This document shows positions 1-8,048 of a stretch of 8,224 nt of DNA, in pieces. How positions within the stretch are numbered: position 1 is the stretch's first letter; every line of letters begins with the position of its first letter. The stretch covers positions 1 to 8,224 of the forward strand of contig JAUVJE010000110.1 of assembly GCA_030592355.1 (NCBI GenBank), written 5' to 3'. The stretch is from Clostridia bacterium. GTDB lineage: Bacteria > Bacillota > Clostridia > DUPQ01. The translations under genes were made by a program, and so were the position numbers. Under the pieces are notes generated by a model. The model searched no databases and was not told the origin of the DNA. It worked only from the letters and a program-made list of their open reading frames with translations.

Positions 1-53
1 AAAATATAGTGTCATATTATATTATGAAACAAATACAGAACGGGGGTTTTACC

Positions 54-1040
54 ATGGGTAAAATAAGAGTAGGTATGTTCGGTATAAACGGACATCAGGT
101 ACATGAGCTTTTGGCCGATAACGAGAGGGCCTGCTGCGGAGCCGTAGCCGAAATTGATAAATCTTTATTACCGGAAGCAATTCAGAATGACGATACAATT
201 AAGTATTATGATACATTTGACGAAATGGTTGCAGATGACACACTGGATGTTATTTCTTTATGTTCGCCTATTAGGAAAGACCAGGAGGAACAGGCTATTA
301 AGGCGTTAAAAGCCGGCAAGCATGTTTATTCAGAAAAACCGGGTGCTTTTTCTGATGAAAAACTTGATGAAATCTTAGCCATTGCCAAAGAAAACGGCGT
401 TACATTCCATGATATGGCGGGAACTTGCTTTGAAGAACCCTTTCTTACCATGAAAGAAATAGTGGAATCGGGAGTGCTTGGCGAGATTGTGCAGGTTTAT
501 GCGCAAAAATCATATCCTTACCACGAAAGACGCCCTCAGGATGATGTCACCGACGGTGGACTTATCCGTTGGGTTGGCGTTCATGCCACTCGTTTCATTG
601 AGCACACCACCGGATTGAAAATCGATAAAATTTATTCAGTCGAAACCAGCCATGCAAATCCAGTAAAAGACGGGGGAATGGCGACTGCCGCAAGTGTTAT
701 GATGACCCTTGAAAACGGAGCCGTGGGTTCAATGTGCATCAACTATCTTAACCACAAAACCATAGGAACCTGGGGTAATGAACATCTGCGCATCTGGGGA
801 ACCGAAGGATGGATTGAAGCTGTTGACGGACTTCAGAAAACACATATGTATCTTAAGGACAGCGATGCTGGACCGCTTGAACTCAAATACAAAGAAGCAG
901 AAGCTGAAAGTTCTTACTTAGAATATATACTAGATGAGATAATTGACGGCAAACCGATGCCCATCAGCCTCGAAGATGAACTTCATCCTCTGCGGGCTGT
1001 CATAAGGGCCAAGAATAACGTGATTGAGAAGGTGAAATAG
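54..1040 (+). CDS. Gfo/Idh/MocA-family NAD(P)-dependent oxidoreductase (first of two)
   Basis: Predicted cytoplasmic sugar or polyol dehydrogenase of 328 residues, a normal length for the family. The N-terminal Rossmann fold opens with strand KIRVGMFG and glycines G7, G10 and G13 for dinucleotide binding. The family hallmark E-K-P is at residues 94-96 (YSEKPGAF); its lysine normally contacts the hydroxyl being oxidised. The C-terminal alpha/beta substrate domain follows from about residue 125, with the family-like GTEGWIEA near 249-256. In the usual D-x-G-x-H active-site motif, the segment RWVGVHATR keeps His177 but appears to have Trp173 where Asp is normal. ATG 54 is chosen because GGGGG lies 7 bases upstream; in-frame GTG 9 and ATG 24 lack a visible ribosome site. 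It is directly followed by the next oxidoreductase (TAG then ATG). The exact substrate cannot be read from the sequence. Family confidence is high. Confidence 0.93.
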   Translation: MGKIRVGMFGINGHQVHELLADNERACCGAVAEIDKSLLPEAIQNDDTIKYYDTFDEMVADDTLDVISLCSPIRKDQEEQAIKALKAGKHVYSEKPGAFSDEKLDEILAIAKENGVTFHDMAGTCFEEPFLTMKEIVESGVLGEIVQVYAQKSYPYHERRPQDDVTDGGLIRWVGVHATRFIEHTTGLKIDKIYSVETSHANPVKDGGMATAASVMMTLENGAVGSMCINYLNHKTIGTWGNEHLRIWGTEGWIEAVDGLQKTHMYLKDSDAGPLELKYKEAEAESSYLEYILDEIIDGKPMPISLEDELHPLRAVIRAKNNVIEKVK

Positions 1041-2252
1041 ATGAAAATAATATTAATTGGAATCAGAGGATATGCGAAAGTATTTATGGACGCGATGTTC
1101 GAGAATAAACCCGGCGAGGACTTTGAATTTGTTGGATTTATATATCCAAAATCAAGAAAAAGTCCGATACCTCAGGAGCTTATAGACAACAATATCCCTC
1201 AGTATGATTCTTTGGATGAATTTTACGAGAATGAAACGGCTGATTTGGTTATCATTTCATCGCCGATACAATTACATGTGATTCAGACGATTAAAGCCCT
1301 TGAAAACGGCTCAAATGTGCTGTGTGAAAAACCAATTGCAGCTACAATACAGGATGCCCTGAAAATGGATGAAGCCGCTAGGCGCACTGGAAAATTCGTC
1401 GCTGTCGGATTTCAGTGGTCATTCTGCGAACCTATATTGAGCCTAAAAAAAGATATCCTTGACGGTGTATACGGGAAACCGATTTCCTTTAAAACTGTTG
1501 TACAGTGGCCAAGGACCGAAAGATACTACAATAGAAGCAGCTGGGCGGGAAAAATCAAGAACGACTACGGCGACTGGATTCTGGATAGCGTGGCTAATAA
1601 TGCTACGGCGCACTTCCTTCACAACATGTTTTTCCTCGTGGGTAACAGCATCGGCAAGAGTGCTTTCCCGGCTAAAATCACCGCTGAAATGTACAGGGCC
1701 AACGAAATTGAAAATTATGATACTTTTATGGCTAAAATTAAAACAGACAATGGTATTGATTTACTGTTTTTGGCAAGTCATGCGGTTCCTGAAAACATCC
1801 ACCCCATATTTGAAATTACCTTTGAAAAGGGGAAAGTTACTTTTGACAGTGCCAAGGACAGAATTATATACGGTACAACGGCTGACGGCGAAACCAAAAC
1901 TTACGGCAATCCCTTTGAAGATGAGATGAGGAAAGTTTTCACCTCTATCAAAGCCATCAGGGGCGAAGGCGGGATTCCATGCGATATTACTGCAGCAAGC
2001 GCTCAGCTTATAACCATAAATGCTGTTTCGGAAAACTATACAATCAACCAATTCCAGGAAGAATACCTGGTTCGTGAAAAAATAGATGAACCAACCGGCG
2101 AAACAACCCTGATTTATGTTAAAGGTATAAAAGAAGCACTTATGGATTGCTATAAAGACGAGATGCTGCCATCGGAAAAAGGTTTACCGTGGGCGAAGTC
2201 GCAGGGTGAAATTACTGTATCAGAATACACTGAATTTAAGGGTGCGAAGTAG
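1041..2252 (+). CDS. Gfo/Idh/MocA-family oxidoreductase (second, divergent, with longer C-terminus)
   Basis: A second NAD(P)-dependent oxidoreductase of the same superfamily, 403 residues, only distantly similar to its upstream neighbour, so not a recent duplication. The Rossmann start MKIILIGIRGYAK has G7 and G10; E-K-P is at residues 96-98 (LCEKPIAA). The active-site stretch DWILDSVANNATAHFLH (178-194) keeps Asp182 but has Asn186/Asn187 where His is usual, with His191 and His194 further on. The C-terminal 55-60 residues (from about 345) extend beyond a minimal family member. The start codon abuts the stop of the previous gene; GAGAAGGTG at 1026-1034 serves as ribosome site, so the two are likely translationally coupled. 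Expected role: redox step on a sugar or glycoside, possibly paired with its neighbour as an oxidise/reduce (epimerising) couple. That pairing is inference; substrate is unknown. Confidence 0.92.
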   Translation: MKIILIGIRGYAKVFMDAMFENKPGEDFEFVGFIYPKSRKSPIPQELIDNNIPQYDSLDEFYENETADLVIISSPIQLHVIQTIKALENGSNVLCEKPIAATIQDALKMDEAARRTGKFVAVGFQWSFCEPILSLKKDILDGVYGKPISFKTVVQWPRTERYYNRSSWAGKIKNDYGDWILDSVANNATAHFLHNMFFLVGNSIGKSAFPAKITAEMYRANEIENYDTFMAKIKTDNGIDLLFLASHAVPENIHPIFEITFEKGKVTFDSAKDRIIYGTTADGETKTYGNPFEDEMRKVFTSIKAIRGEGGIPCDITAASAQLITINAVSENYTINQFQEEYLVREKIDEPTGETTLIYVKGIKEALMDCYKDEMLPSEKGLPWAKSQGEITVSEYTEFKGAK

Positions 2253-2668
2253 TGGAGACAATCCGGGTCAGAACCAAAAGAATATCCGACATGGTGAATA
2301 TAACCGGACAAGTCCGGGAGCTTATCGCAAAGAGCGGTATTGCTGAGGGGATTGCTGTGGTTTTTGTGCCGCACACAACCGCAGGCGTCACTATAAATGA
2401 AAATGCAGACCCGGATGTAGTAACCGACATATTAATGAAACTAGATAAAATTGTAATGGAAGACAGGGAATACCGTCATTTTGAAGGTAATTCCTCTGCC
2501 CATATCAAAGCATTGATGACGGGTTCTTCCGTTACTGTTATTTTATCCGGGGGGAAAGCCGTTCTGGGCACATGGCAGGGAATCTACCTGTGCGAGTATG
2601 ACGGGCCGCGGGACAGGAAAGTCCATGTGAAAATAATCAAAGCTGTGGATAAGTCAGATTTAAAATAA
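2252..2668 (+). CDS. YjbQ/UPF0047 family protein (secondary thiamine-phosphate synthase-like)
   Basis: Small cytoplasmic protein of 138 residues, matching the usual full length of the YjbQ (UPF0047) family. All family signatures are visible: PHTTAGVTINENADPDV at 40-56, HFEGNSSAHIKA at 76-87, and GTWQGIYLCEYDGPRDRK from 106. The conserved His41, His76, His84, Glu115 and Asp117 are plausible metal or phosphate ligands. The E. coli relative YjbQ is reported to have weak thiamine-phosphate synthase activity, but the true role of the family is not settled. The start is GTG 2252, whose G is the last base of the preceding stop (TAGTG), with AAGGGTG at 2238-2244 seven bases upstream; this suggests coupled translation. 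Its placement between sugar oxidoreductases and a mannosidase hints at a role in the same pathway, which is inference. Confidence 0.95.
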   Translation: METIRVRTKRISDMVNITGQVRELIAKSGIAEGIAVVFVPHTTAGVTINENADPDVVTDILMKLDKIVMEDREYRHFEGNSSAHIKALMTGSSVTVILSGGKAVLGTWQGIYLCEYDGPRDRKVHVKIIKAVDKSDLK

Positions 2669-2675
2669 AAATTTC

Positions 2676-2680
2676 GGAGG
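2676..2680 (+). promoter_or_regulatory. Strong ribosome binding site for the alpha-mannosidase
   Basis: GGAGG sits 7 bases before ATG 2688, within the 19-base gap after the YjbQ stop. It fixes the mannosidase start and suggests independent, efficient initiation rather than the coupling seen at the two upstream junctions. Confidence 0.85.
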
Positions 2681-2687
2681 AAAGATC

Positions 2688-5600
2688 ATGTATTTAACTC
2701 AGAATCATTGCGAGAGGATTTTAAAAGAGTTAGATTCCCTGCGCTATAGAAATGTAAGAGAAATCAAGGATATTGGATATATTACGGGCGATGTTAAGGG
2801 ATTGGAAGACATATCCATGGACGATCACCGCCTGCTTCCATATATCCCCGGGGATTCCTGGGGTGAGGATGATGAAAATTATCTTTTCAGGGCAGCCTTT
2901 ACAATCCCTGAGGAAATGTCCGGCGAGTACCTGCTGCTGATGGTGGAAACTACGGAGTACGGCGAAATCGATTGGAGGAACACAGGGGCCAAAATCTACT
3001 GGAACATGAGTCGCAATCCTCAATTTTTATTGTCAGTGAATGGAGAACCTTACCAAGGACTTGATAAACACCATACCTATGCAACAATCACCGAAGAAGC
3101 ATCTGCCGGTGCTACATACCAATTTACGCTGGATGGTTCTCCCGGTTCCCGGTTTGAAATCAACAGGGAAGGCAGGGTGCAGTTGTTTTTAAAAATTGCC
3201 GTGCTTGATAAGGAAGTGGACAGGCTATATTTTAATCTGAAGGTGCCATTGGATATTGCAGACAGGCTTGATGATGAAAAAACCAAAAAAGATATTCTGC
3301 ATTTTACAGAAAAGGCCGTTAATATGCTGGACCTTAGGAAAGCCTATTCAAAAGATTTTTATGAGTCGGTGGATTCAGCCAACGCTTATATCAAAAATGA
3401 ATTTTACAATGATTTCTGCGGTGATTTCCAGGCGGTTGTCAGCGGAATCGGACATACGCATATTGATGTTGCGTGGCTTTGGACCCTTGATGTCACCAGG
3501 ATGAAGACGATACACAGTTTTACTACGGTGCTTCGGCTAATGGAGCAATACCCGGAGTATCTTTTCATGTCCAGCCAGCCGCAGCTTTATGATTTTATAA
3601 AGAATGACAGGCCGGATATTTATGAAAAAATCAAAGATAGGATTGCCGAAGGCAGGTGGGAACCCGAGGGCGGCATGTGGCTTGAAGCCGACTGCAACCT
3701 GGCATCCGGTGAATCCTTTGTTCGCCAGCTGCTGTTTGGAACTCGTTTTTTTAAAGATGAATTCGATGCAGACTGTAAAGTGTTGTGGCTTCCGGATGTA
3801 TTCGGATACAGTGCTGCACTGCCTCAGATACTTCGCAAATCGGGAATCGAATACTTTATGACCACCAAGATTTTTTGGAATGAGTACAACCGGTTCCCTT
3901 ACGAGACCTTTCAATGGGAGGGGATTGACGGCTCTATGGTACTGTCCCACTTTATAACGGCCACTGATTCCAGAAATTCTGTAAGATCTTACGGGTCAAC
4001 ATATAATGGGCGATTGTCTACGGCACATGTCAAAGGGTCATGGGATAACTATAGTCATAAAGATATTAATAATGATGTTCTTATGGCGTTTGGTTATGGA
4101 GACGGTGGGGGAGGACCCACCCGCGAAATGCTGGAGGAAGGGCGGCGTCTGGCAAAAGCGGTTCCAGGGTGCCCGAAATATGAAATGAAGAAATCCCGTG
4201 ATTTCTTTGAACAGCTTGATGAAAGGGTTAAGAGCAACCCGAGGTTGCCGAAATGGGTTGGTGAGCTCTATCTTGAATACCACCGCGGTACATACACTTC
4301 GGTTGGTAAGAATAAATGGTTTAACCGAAAGTCTGAATTTTTATTGAGAGATGTAGAGTTATTTGCGCAGGTTGCCGCATCATGCGGATTGGCAGTTTAC
4401 CCTCAGGATGTGATTAATGCTAATTGGGAAACGGTGCTGCTAAATCAATTCCATGATATTTTACCCGGTTCATCGGTGAAAGAAGTTTACGAAGAGTCTC
4501 AGGAGCAGTACGAAGGGGTTATGGAATCTCTTGGGAAACTTCTTGAAGAATCCTTGGTTAAAATTGCATATTCAGCCGTCGAAGGCGACGATAAATGCGT
4601 TGTTTTCAATCAATTGTCGCATACCAGGTTTGATGTCGCTAAGGTGAAAGCAAGCAAGACATATACTCATGCAGCAGACATGGATGGAAGCAGGACTCCC
4701 GGTCAAATGATTACAGAAGACGGAGCGGTATATTTCATGTTTGTGGCTAAAGTTCCGCCGATGGGTTATTCGGTATATTCTCTGGTTGCCGATGTACCTG
4801 ATGAAAGCACCCTTTTGGCAGACGCGTCAGGCATGGAGAATGACTTTGTGAAAGTCGGTTTTAACGCTGATATGAACATTGTGTCCATTTATGACAAGTG
4901 TAGCAACAGAGAATTGGTAAAGGCGGGGGAAAAGGCAAATCATCTTCTGGCTTTTGAGGATAAACCGATTAATTGGGACGCCTGGGATATCAATATCTAC
5001 TACAATGATAAAATGTGGGAAATCAATGATGTGGAATCCGTAGAAGTTGTTGAATGCGGGCCGGTTCGGGCAGGTGTGAAAATACGCCGCCCGTTTATGG
5101 ATTCTGTAATTGAGCAGACGGTTTATATGTATTCATGCAGTCCCAGGATTGATTTTGATACACATATCGATTGGGCAAACGACCATATTCTGCTAAAGGC
5201 TGCCTTTCCGATGGATATACACACCGGCAAAGCTACGTATGAGATTCAATATGGAAATGTAGAACGGCCTACCCACTGGAACACCAGTTGGGATTATGCG
5301 CGGTTTGAGGTATGCGCACACAAGTGGGCGGATATCTCAGAACCGGATTTCGGAGTCAGTCTGATGAATGACTGTAAATACGGCCATGACATAAAGGATT
5401 CCGTAATGAGGCTGACGTTGTTAAAATCAGCTACTATGCCAAGCACGGTGGCGGATTTCGGGGAGCATGACATGATTTATTCAATAATGCCCCATGCCGG
5501 TGATTTCAGGACAGGGGGGACGGTTAATGCAGCATATGAGCTGAATTGTCCCATGCATGCAGTTGCTGTTTCCGGAGGAATGGATATTCTTGGTAATGAA

Positions 5601-5861
5601 ATGTCATTCGTTTCTGTAGATAAACCGAATGTGAAAATCGAAGCGGTCAAGAAAGCGGAGGACAGCAGAGGAATTATAGTCCGTGTCTACGAATGCTTTA
5701 ATCAACGGAGTGATGTTGTGCTAACCATGGCAAAACCAATAAAAGCAGCGACGGAATGCGATCTCATGGAAAATAAAGAAAGCAATCTGAACGCAACGGG
5801 GAATATAATTGAATTTACCATAAAACCATTTGAAATAAAAACATTTATTATCGAATTATAG
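2688..5861 (+). CDS. Alpha-mannosidase, glycoside hydrolase family 38
   Basis: Hydrolyses terminal alpha-mannosyl residues with retention, using a bound divalent metal. At 1057 residues without signal peptide it resembles the large cytoplasmic Ams1/MAN2C1-type enzymes. Layout: an N-terminal beta-rich domain (about 1-245), catalytic barrel (about 250-530), helical middle domain (to about 650), and C-terminal beta domains from about 715 to the end (PFEIKTFIIEL). Catalytic and metal residues are visible: HTHIDVAWLW with His258 and Asp260, nucleophile Asp370 in LPDVFGYS, GYGDGGGGPT (469-478, Asp472 a candidate acid/base), and metal ligand His589 in NQFHDILPGSS. The signature WEPEGGMWLEADCN (324-337) is also present. 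No frameshift or missing key residue is seen. It is the last gene of the operon, so the substrate must be taken up or made inside the cell. Family call is very secure; linkage specificity is not. Confidence 0.97.
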   Translation: MYLTQNHCERILKELDSLRYRNVREIKDIGYITGDVKGLEDISMDDHRLLPYIPGDSWGEDDENYLFRAAFTIPEEMSGEYLLLMVETTEYGEIDWRNTGAKIYWNMSRNPQFLLSVNGEPYQGLDKHHTYATITEEASAGATYQFTLDGSPGSRFEINREGRVQLFLKIAVLDKEVDRLYFNLKVPLDIADRLDDEKTKKDILHFTEKAVNMLDLRKAYSKDFYESVDSANAYIKNEFYNDFCGDFQAVVSGIGHTHIDVAWLWTLDVTRMKTIHSFTTVLRLMEQYPEYLFMSSQPQLYDFIKNDRPDIYEKIKDRIAEGRWEPEGGMWLEADCNLASGESFVRQLLFGTRFFKDEFDADCKVLWLPDVFGYSAALPQILRKSGIEYFMTTKIFWNEYNRFPYETFQWEGIDGSMVLSHFITATDSRNSVRSYGSTYNGRLSTAHVKGSWDNYSHKDINNDVLMAFGYGDGGGGPTREMLEEGRRLAKAVPGCPKYEMKKSRDFFEQLDERVKSNPRLPKWVGELYLEYHRGTYTSVGKNKWFNRKSEFLLRDVELFAQVAASCGLAVYPQDVINANWETVLLNQFHDILPGSSVKEVYEESQEQYEGVMESLGKLLEESLVKIAYSAVEGDDKCVVFNQLSHTRFDVAKVKASKTYTHAADMDGSRTPGQMITEDGAVYFMFVAKVPPMGYSVYSLVADVPDESTLLADASGMENDFVKVGFNADMNIVSIYDKCSNRELVKAGEKANHLLAFEDKPINWDAWDINIYYNDKMWEINDVESVEVVECGPVRAGVKIRRPFMDSVIEQTVYMYSCSPRIDFDTHIDWANDHILLKAAFPMDIHTGKATYEIQYGNVERPTHWNTSWDYARFEVCAHKWADISEPDFGVSLMNDCKYGHDIKDSVMRLTLLKSATMPSTVADFGEHDMIYSIMPHAGDFRTGGTVNAAYELNCPMHAVAVSGGMDILGNEMSFVSVDKPNVKIEAVKKAEDSRGIIVRVYECFNQRSDVVLTMAKPIKAATECDLMENKESNLNATGNIIEFTIKPFEIKTFIIEL

Positions 5862-5898
5862 AAATCATAAAGTTATACAAAGCTGTTTTAGTATTTCG
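5862..5898. other. Short convergent intergenic gap without a clear terminator
   Basis: These 37 bases separate the stops of the mannosidase (+) and the wall hydrolase (-). The only pairing seen is weak and A/T-rich (around TACAAAGCTGTTTTAGTA at 5877-5894, with a bulge). There is no GC-rich stem followed by a T run on either strand, so a canonical intrinsic terminator is not supported. Confidence 0.5.
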
Positions 5899-8001
5899 CT
5901 ATAAACCTATTTTATCCAGTTCATACAAATTGTATTGGTTGATGATTTTTATCAGTTTAATTGCATATAGGGGATCCGTCGCATAGCCTGCTCTTTTTAG
6001 AGCCCATGCGCCTTCCGTACTGTTGTGCATAACGGATCTGAAAGTTTCATACCTTGCTAAAGCCATGAGAAATCCCTTGTGGTCCTCCCAGCCGTCAATT
6101 ACAGTCGCATATGCACGGAAATTTGCATCAATTCTGTAATGTACACCATTGAAAACTTCCCATGTATTTGAGATAACGGAACCATTGCTGCCCGTTCCCT
6201 TTATACCAAATAAATTGTTTGAGAATGTTCCTGTGTATTTGTCTACGGGAACACTTTGTCCCCAGCCTGATTCCAAAATAGCCTGGGCTGTCTGCAGGGC
6301 AGCTGACATTCCGGTCTTTTCCATTGAAGCAACTGCAAGTTCTGATGCGAAATCAAGAAATTCATCTTTTGCGATGATAGCTTCGGGACCATAGGTTTTC
6401 CCAAGGAATATTCTGAAATTTACCTTTTCGCTAAATATTTTCTGCCCCTGATAGGTTATTTCAGCCTGTATCGAACAATCACCTTCATCTGATGATAAAG
6501 GGGTAAAAGTGATAATATCAGAGGTATCGGAACTTGGATACATGTAACGTGTTGAGCTGTTCGATTTATTGTAAAGAATACATCGGAATTCTGTGGGTTT
6601 GACGTTGCTTTTCATCGATATTGCAGTTGTTGATGTCAATACTTGCGAAGGACCTATTCCGACCAGCTGCACTTTGGGGACGCCATCGACGGTTACCCTA
6701 ACCAGTTTACTTTGGTGATATAGTCCTGAAGTATCCTTTACTCTTGTGAATAAATACTTATCTCCCGAATCTTCGGGGCCCGGAAACCATTCAAAACCGC
6801 CATAAGGGATTTTTTTCAGTATAGTTGTCTTTCCTGTCGGGACATCCATGAGAAGAAACTGTGTTTCGTCAACATCGTAATTTCTGGATGCATACAGGGT
6901 GACAGCCTGACTGACGGTCATATCCTCGGCGACGCCGGTAAGGGCCAATTCCCGTTTTACAGATGAAATTGTTTGTATAGCCATACTTTCATATGGAATA
7001 CCGCTTTTATCATAAGCGGTTATTTTAATTAAATTGAGTCCGTTTTGTTCCCAGACAGGAGTCCATGAAATACTTCCCATAGCGTCCTGTTTTTTGAAGG
7101 TTTTTGTATATCCGCTTCTTGTGTTTTTTATCTCATAATTCACGTAAGCAGCCTGAAAATTAAGTTCAGGGGTTATCTGCACTGTTTCATTTACAATTTG
7201 AAAACGGCTGATTCCCACAACGGAAACAACAGGGACCAACTCTATGTAAATTCCAATTGAATCCCCGCCGATGAATTCCCCGGTGCTGTTATAAAGTGCA
7301 GCGACTAATATTTTTTCGCCATTATCTTCAGGGCCGGGCATAAAACTAAAACTGCTGTCTTCCGCGGTCCCTCGCGCAATCACAAAACCCTTCGAGGTTG
7401 CTTTGTCTAGTAAAAGTATCTTAATTTCATGGGTTTTTGATTTTAAATTTTGACTTGATGTTATGGTAAATGAAGTTTTTCCGGTAATGGTGTCTCCGTT
7501 TGAGTGGGAGGTTATGCTCACATCAAAAAATGGCTGAATTTCAGATGTTTTGGAGGAATCAACATGAACTGTCCGCGTAATGCCGTTCCACTCTATCCCA
7601 ATACCGAAGGCGTTGCTAAGCAAACGGAGCGGCACGTAGGTGCGGTCATTGATTATTTTTGGCGCGACATCACTGAGATTGTATGAAGCGCCGTTATTGT
7701 ATTCAACCAGATAACTGTCGATTCTAAGAAACAGCTTATTCATACCTTTTTCAACGGTTACGGTTCGATTGGTTCCATCCCAGGAAACCACGGCGCCAAG
7801 TGCTTCGGCTATAAAGCGAACAGGCACCAGTGTCCTGTCGTTTTCAATAACAGGAGCAGACAGAGCAGTAATATCATTACCATCTACAATCAATCTAATG
7901 GTGTTTATTTGTGAAGAATTGACATAATTTAAATTATTAAAAATAATTATCACTGATATTATTATCAAGAGTATTGATTTTAGCTTTGTTTTCCTCATCA
8001 T
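5899..8001 (-). CDS. Secreted GH73 glucosaminidase with copper-amine-oxidase-like stalk repeats and Ig-like modules
   Basis: Predicted exported peptidoglycan hydrolase of 700 residues that would cut N-acetylglucosaminyl bonds in the wall. Residues 1-30 form a signal peptide: MMRKTKLK, then a hydrophobic core (10-21). Two copper amine oxidase N-terminal-type repeats follow, with matching cores at about 51-86 (ENDRTLVPVRFIAEALG) and 115-150 (INDRTYVPLRLLSNAFG). These are not amine oxidase enzymes; the fold is a common surface stalk. Residues about 158-531 hold roughly four beta-rich Ig-like modules; the first and third share a PGPED-x-G motif (222 and 407). The C-terminal domain (about 540-700) is FlgJ/GH73-like: catalytic Glu577 in AILESGWGQS, NNLFGIKG at 595-602, and GYATDPLYA near 672. 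ATG 8001 is chosen because AGGTAG lies 8 bases upstream and it leads straight into the signal peptide; ATG 7998 is also possible, while TTG 8028 would add nine residues without a ribosome site. Likely role is wall turnover or daughter-cell separation. Confidence 0.93.
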   Translation of the reverse strand: MMRKTKLKSILLIIISVIIIFNNLNYVNSSQINTIRLIVDGNDITALSAPVIENDRTLVPVRFIAEALGAVVSWDGTNRTVTVEKGMNKLFLRIDSYLVEYNNGASYNLSDVAPKIINDRTYVPLRLLSNAFGIGIEWNGITRTVHVDSSKTSEIQPFFDVSITSHSNGDTITGKTSFTITSSQNLKSKTHEIKILLLDKATSKGFVIARGTAEDSSFSFMPGPEDNGEKILVAALYNSTGEFIGGDSIGIYIELVPVVSVVGISRFQIVNETVQITPELNFQAAYVNYEIKNTRSGYTKTFKKQDAMGSISWTPVWEQNGLNLIKITAYDKSGIPYESMAIQTISSVKRELALTGVAEDMTVSQAVTLYASRNYDVDETQFLLMDVPTGKTTILKKIPYGGFEWFPGPEDSGDKYLFTRVKDTSGLYHQSKLVRVTVDGVPKVQLVGIGPSQVLTSTTAISMKSNVKPTEFRCILYNKSNSSTRYMYPSSDTSDIITFTPLSSDEGDCSIQAEITYQGQKIFSEKVNFRIFLGKTYGPEAIIAKDEFLDFASELAVASMEKTGMSAALQTAQAILESGWGQSVPVDKYTGTFSNNLFGIKGTGSNGSVISNTWEVFNGVHYRIDANFRAYATVIDGWEDHKGFLMALARYETFRSVMHNSTEGAWALKRAGYATDPLYAIKLIKIINQYNLYELDKIGL

Positions 8002-8009
8002 CTGTAATT

Positions 8010-8015
8010 CTACCT
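8010..8015 (-). promoter_or_regulatory. Probable ribosome binding site deciding the wall-hydrolase start
   Basis: On the minus strand AGGTAG, one mismatch from AGGAGG, lies 8 bases before ATG 8001. No comparable site precedes the in-frame TTG at 8028, which supports the shorter start. Confidence 0.5.
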
Positions 8016-8048
8016 TTTTTAAATTCAAAAAGCGATTTTTGTATTTAA

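Noticed and set aside
9..53. Fifteen extra N-terminal residues on the first oxidoreductase from GTG 9 or ten from ATG 24
   Set aside because: No ribosome site precedes either codon, and the extra residues fall before the start of the Rossmann strand; ATG 54 has GGGGG at 7 bases.
1459..1929. 156-codon open frame overlapping the second oxidoreductase in another frame
   Set aside because: The overlapped frame carries clear Gfo/Idh/MocA motifs; this one shows no family features and no ribosome site.
2150..2430. Two antisense open frames opposite the junction of the oxidoreductase and YjbQ genes
   Set aside because: Both are short, lack ribosome sites and sit opposite well-supported coding sequence.
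3537..3950. 137-codon antisense open frame inside the mannosidase
   Set aside because: It lies opposite the catalytic barrel codons, including the nucleophile region, and has no recognisable domain; a shadow of the real gene.
5980..7900. True copper amine oxidase enzyme
   Set aside because: Only the small N-terminal stalk-type repeats are present; no catalytic amine oxidase domain exists and the C-terminus is GH73.
8002..8028. TTG start adding nine residues to the wall hydrolase
   Set aside because: No ribosome site upstream, and ATG 8001 gives a cleaner signal peptide with AGGTAG at 8 bases.
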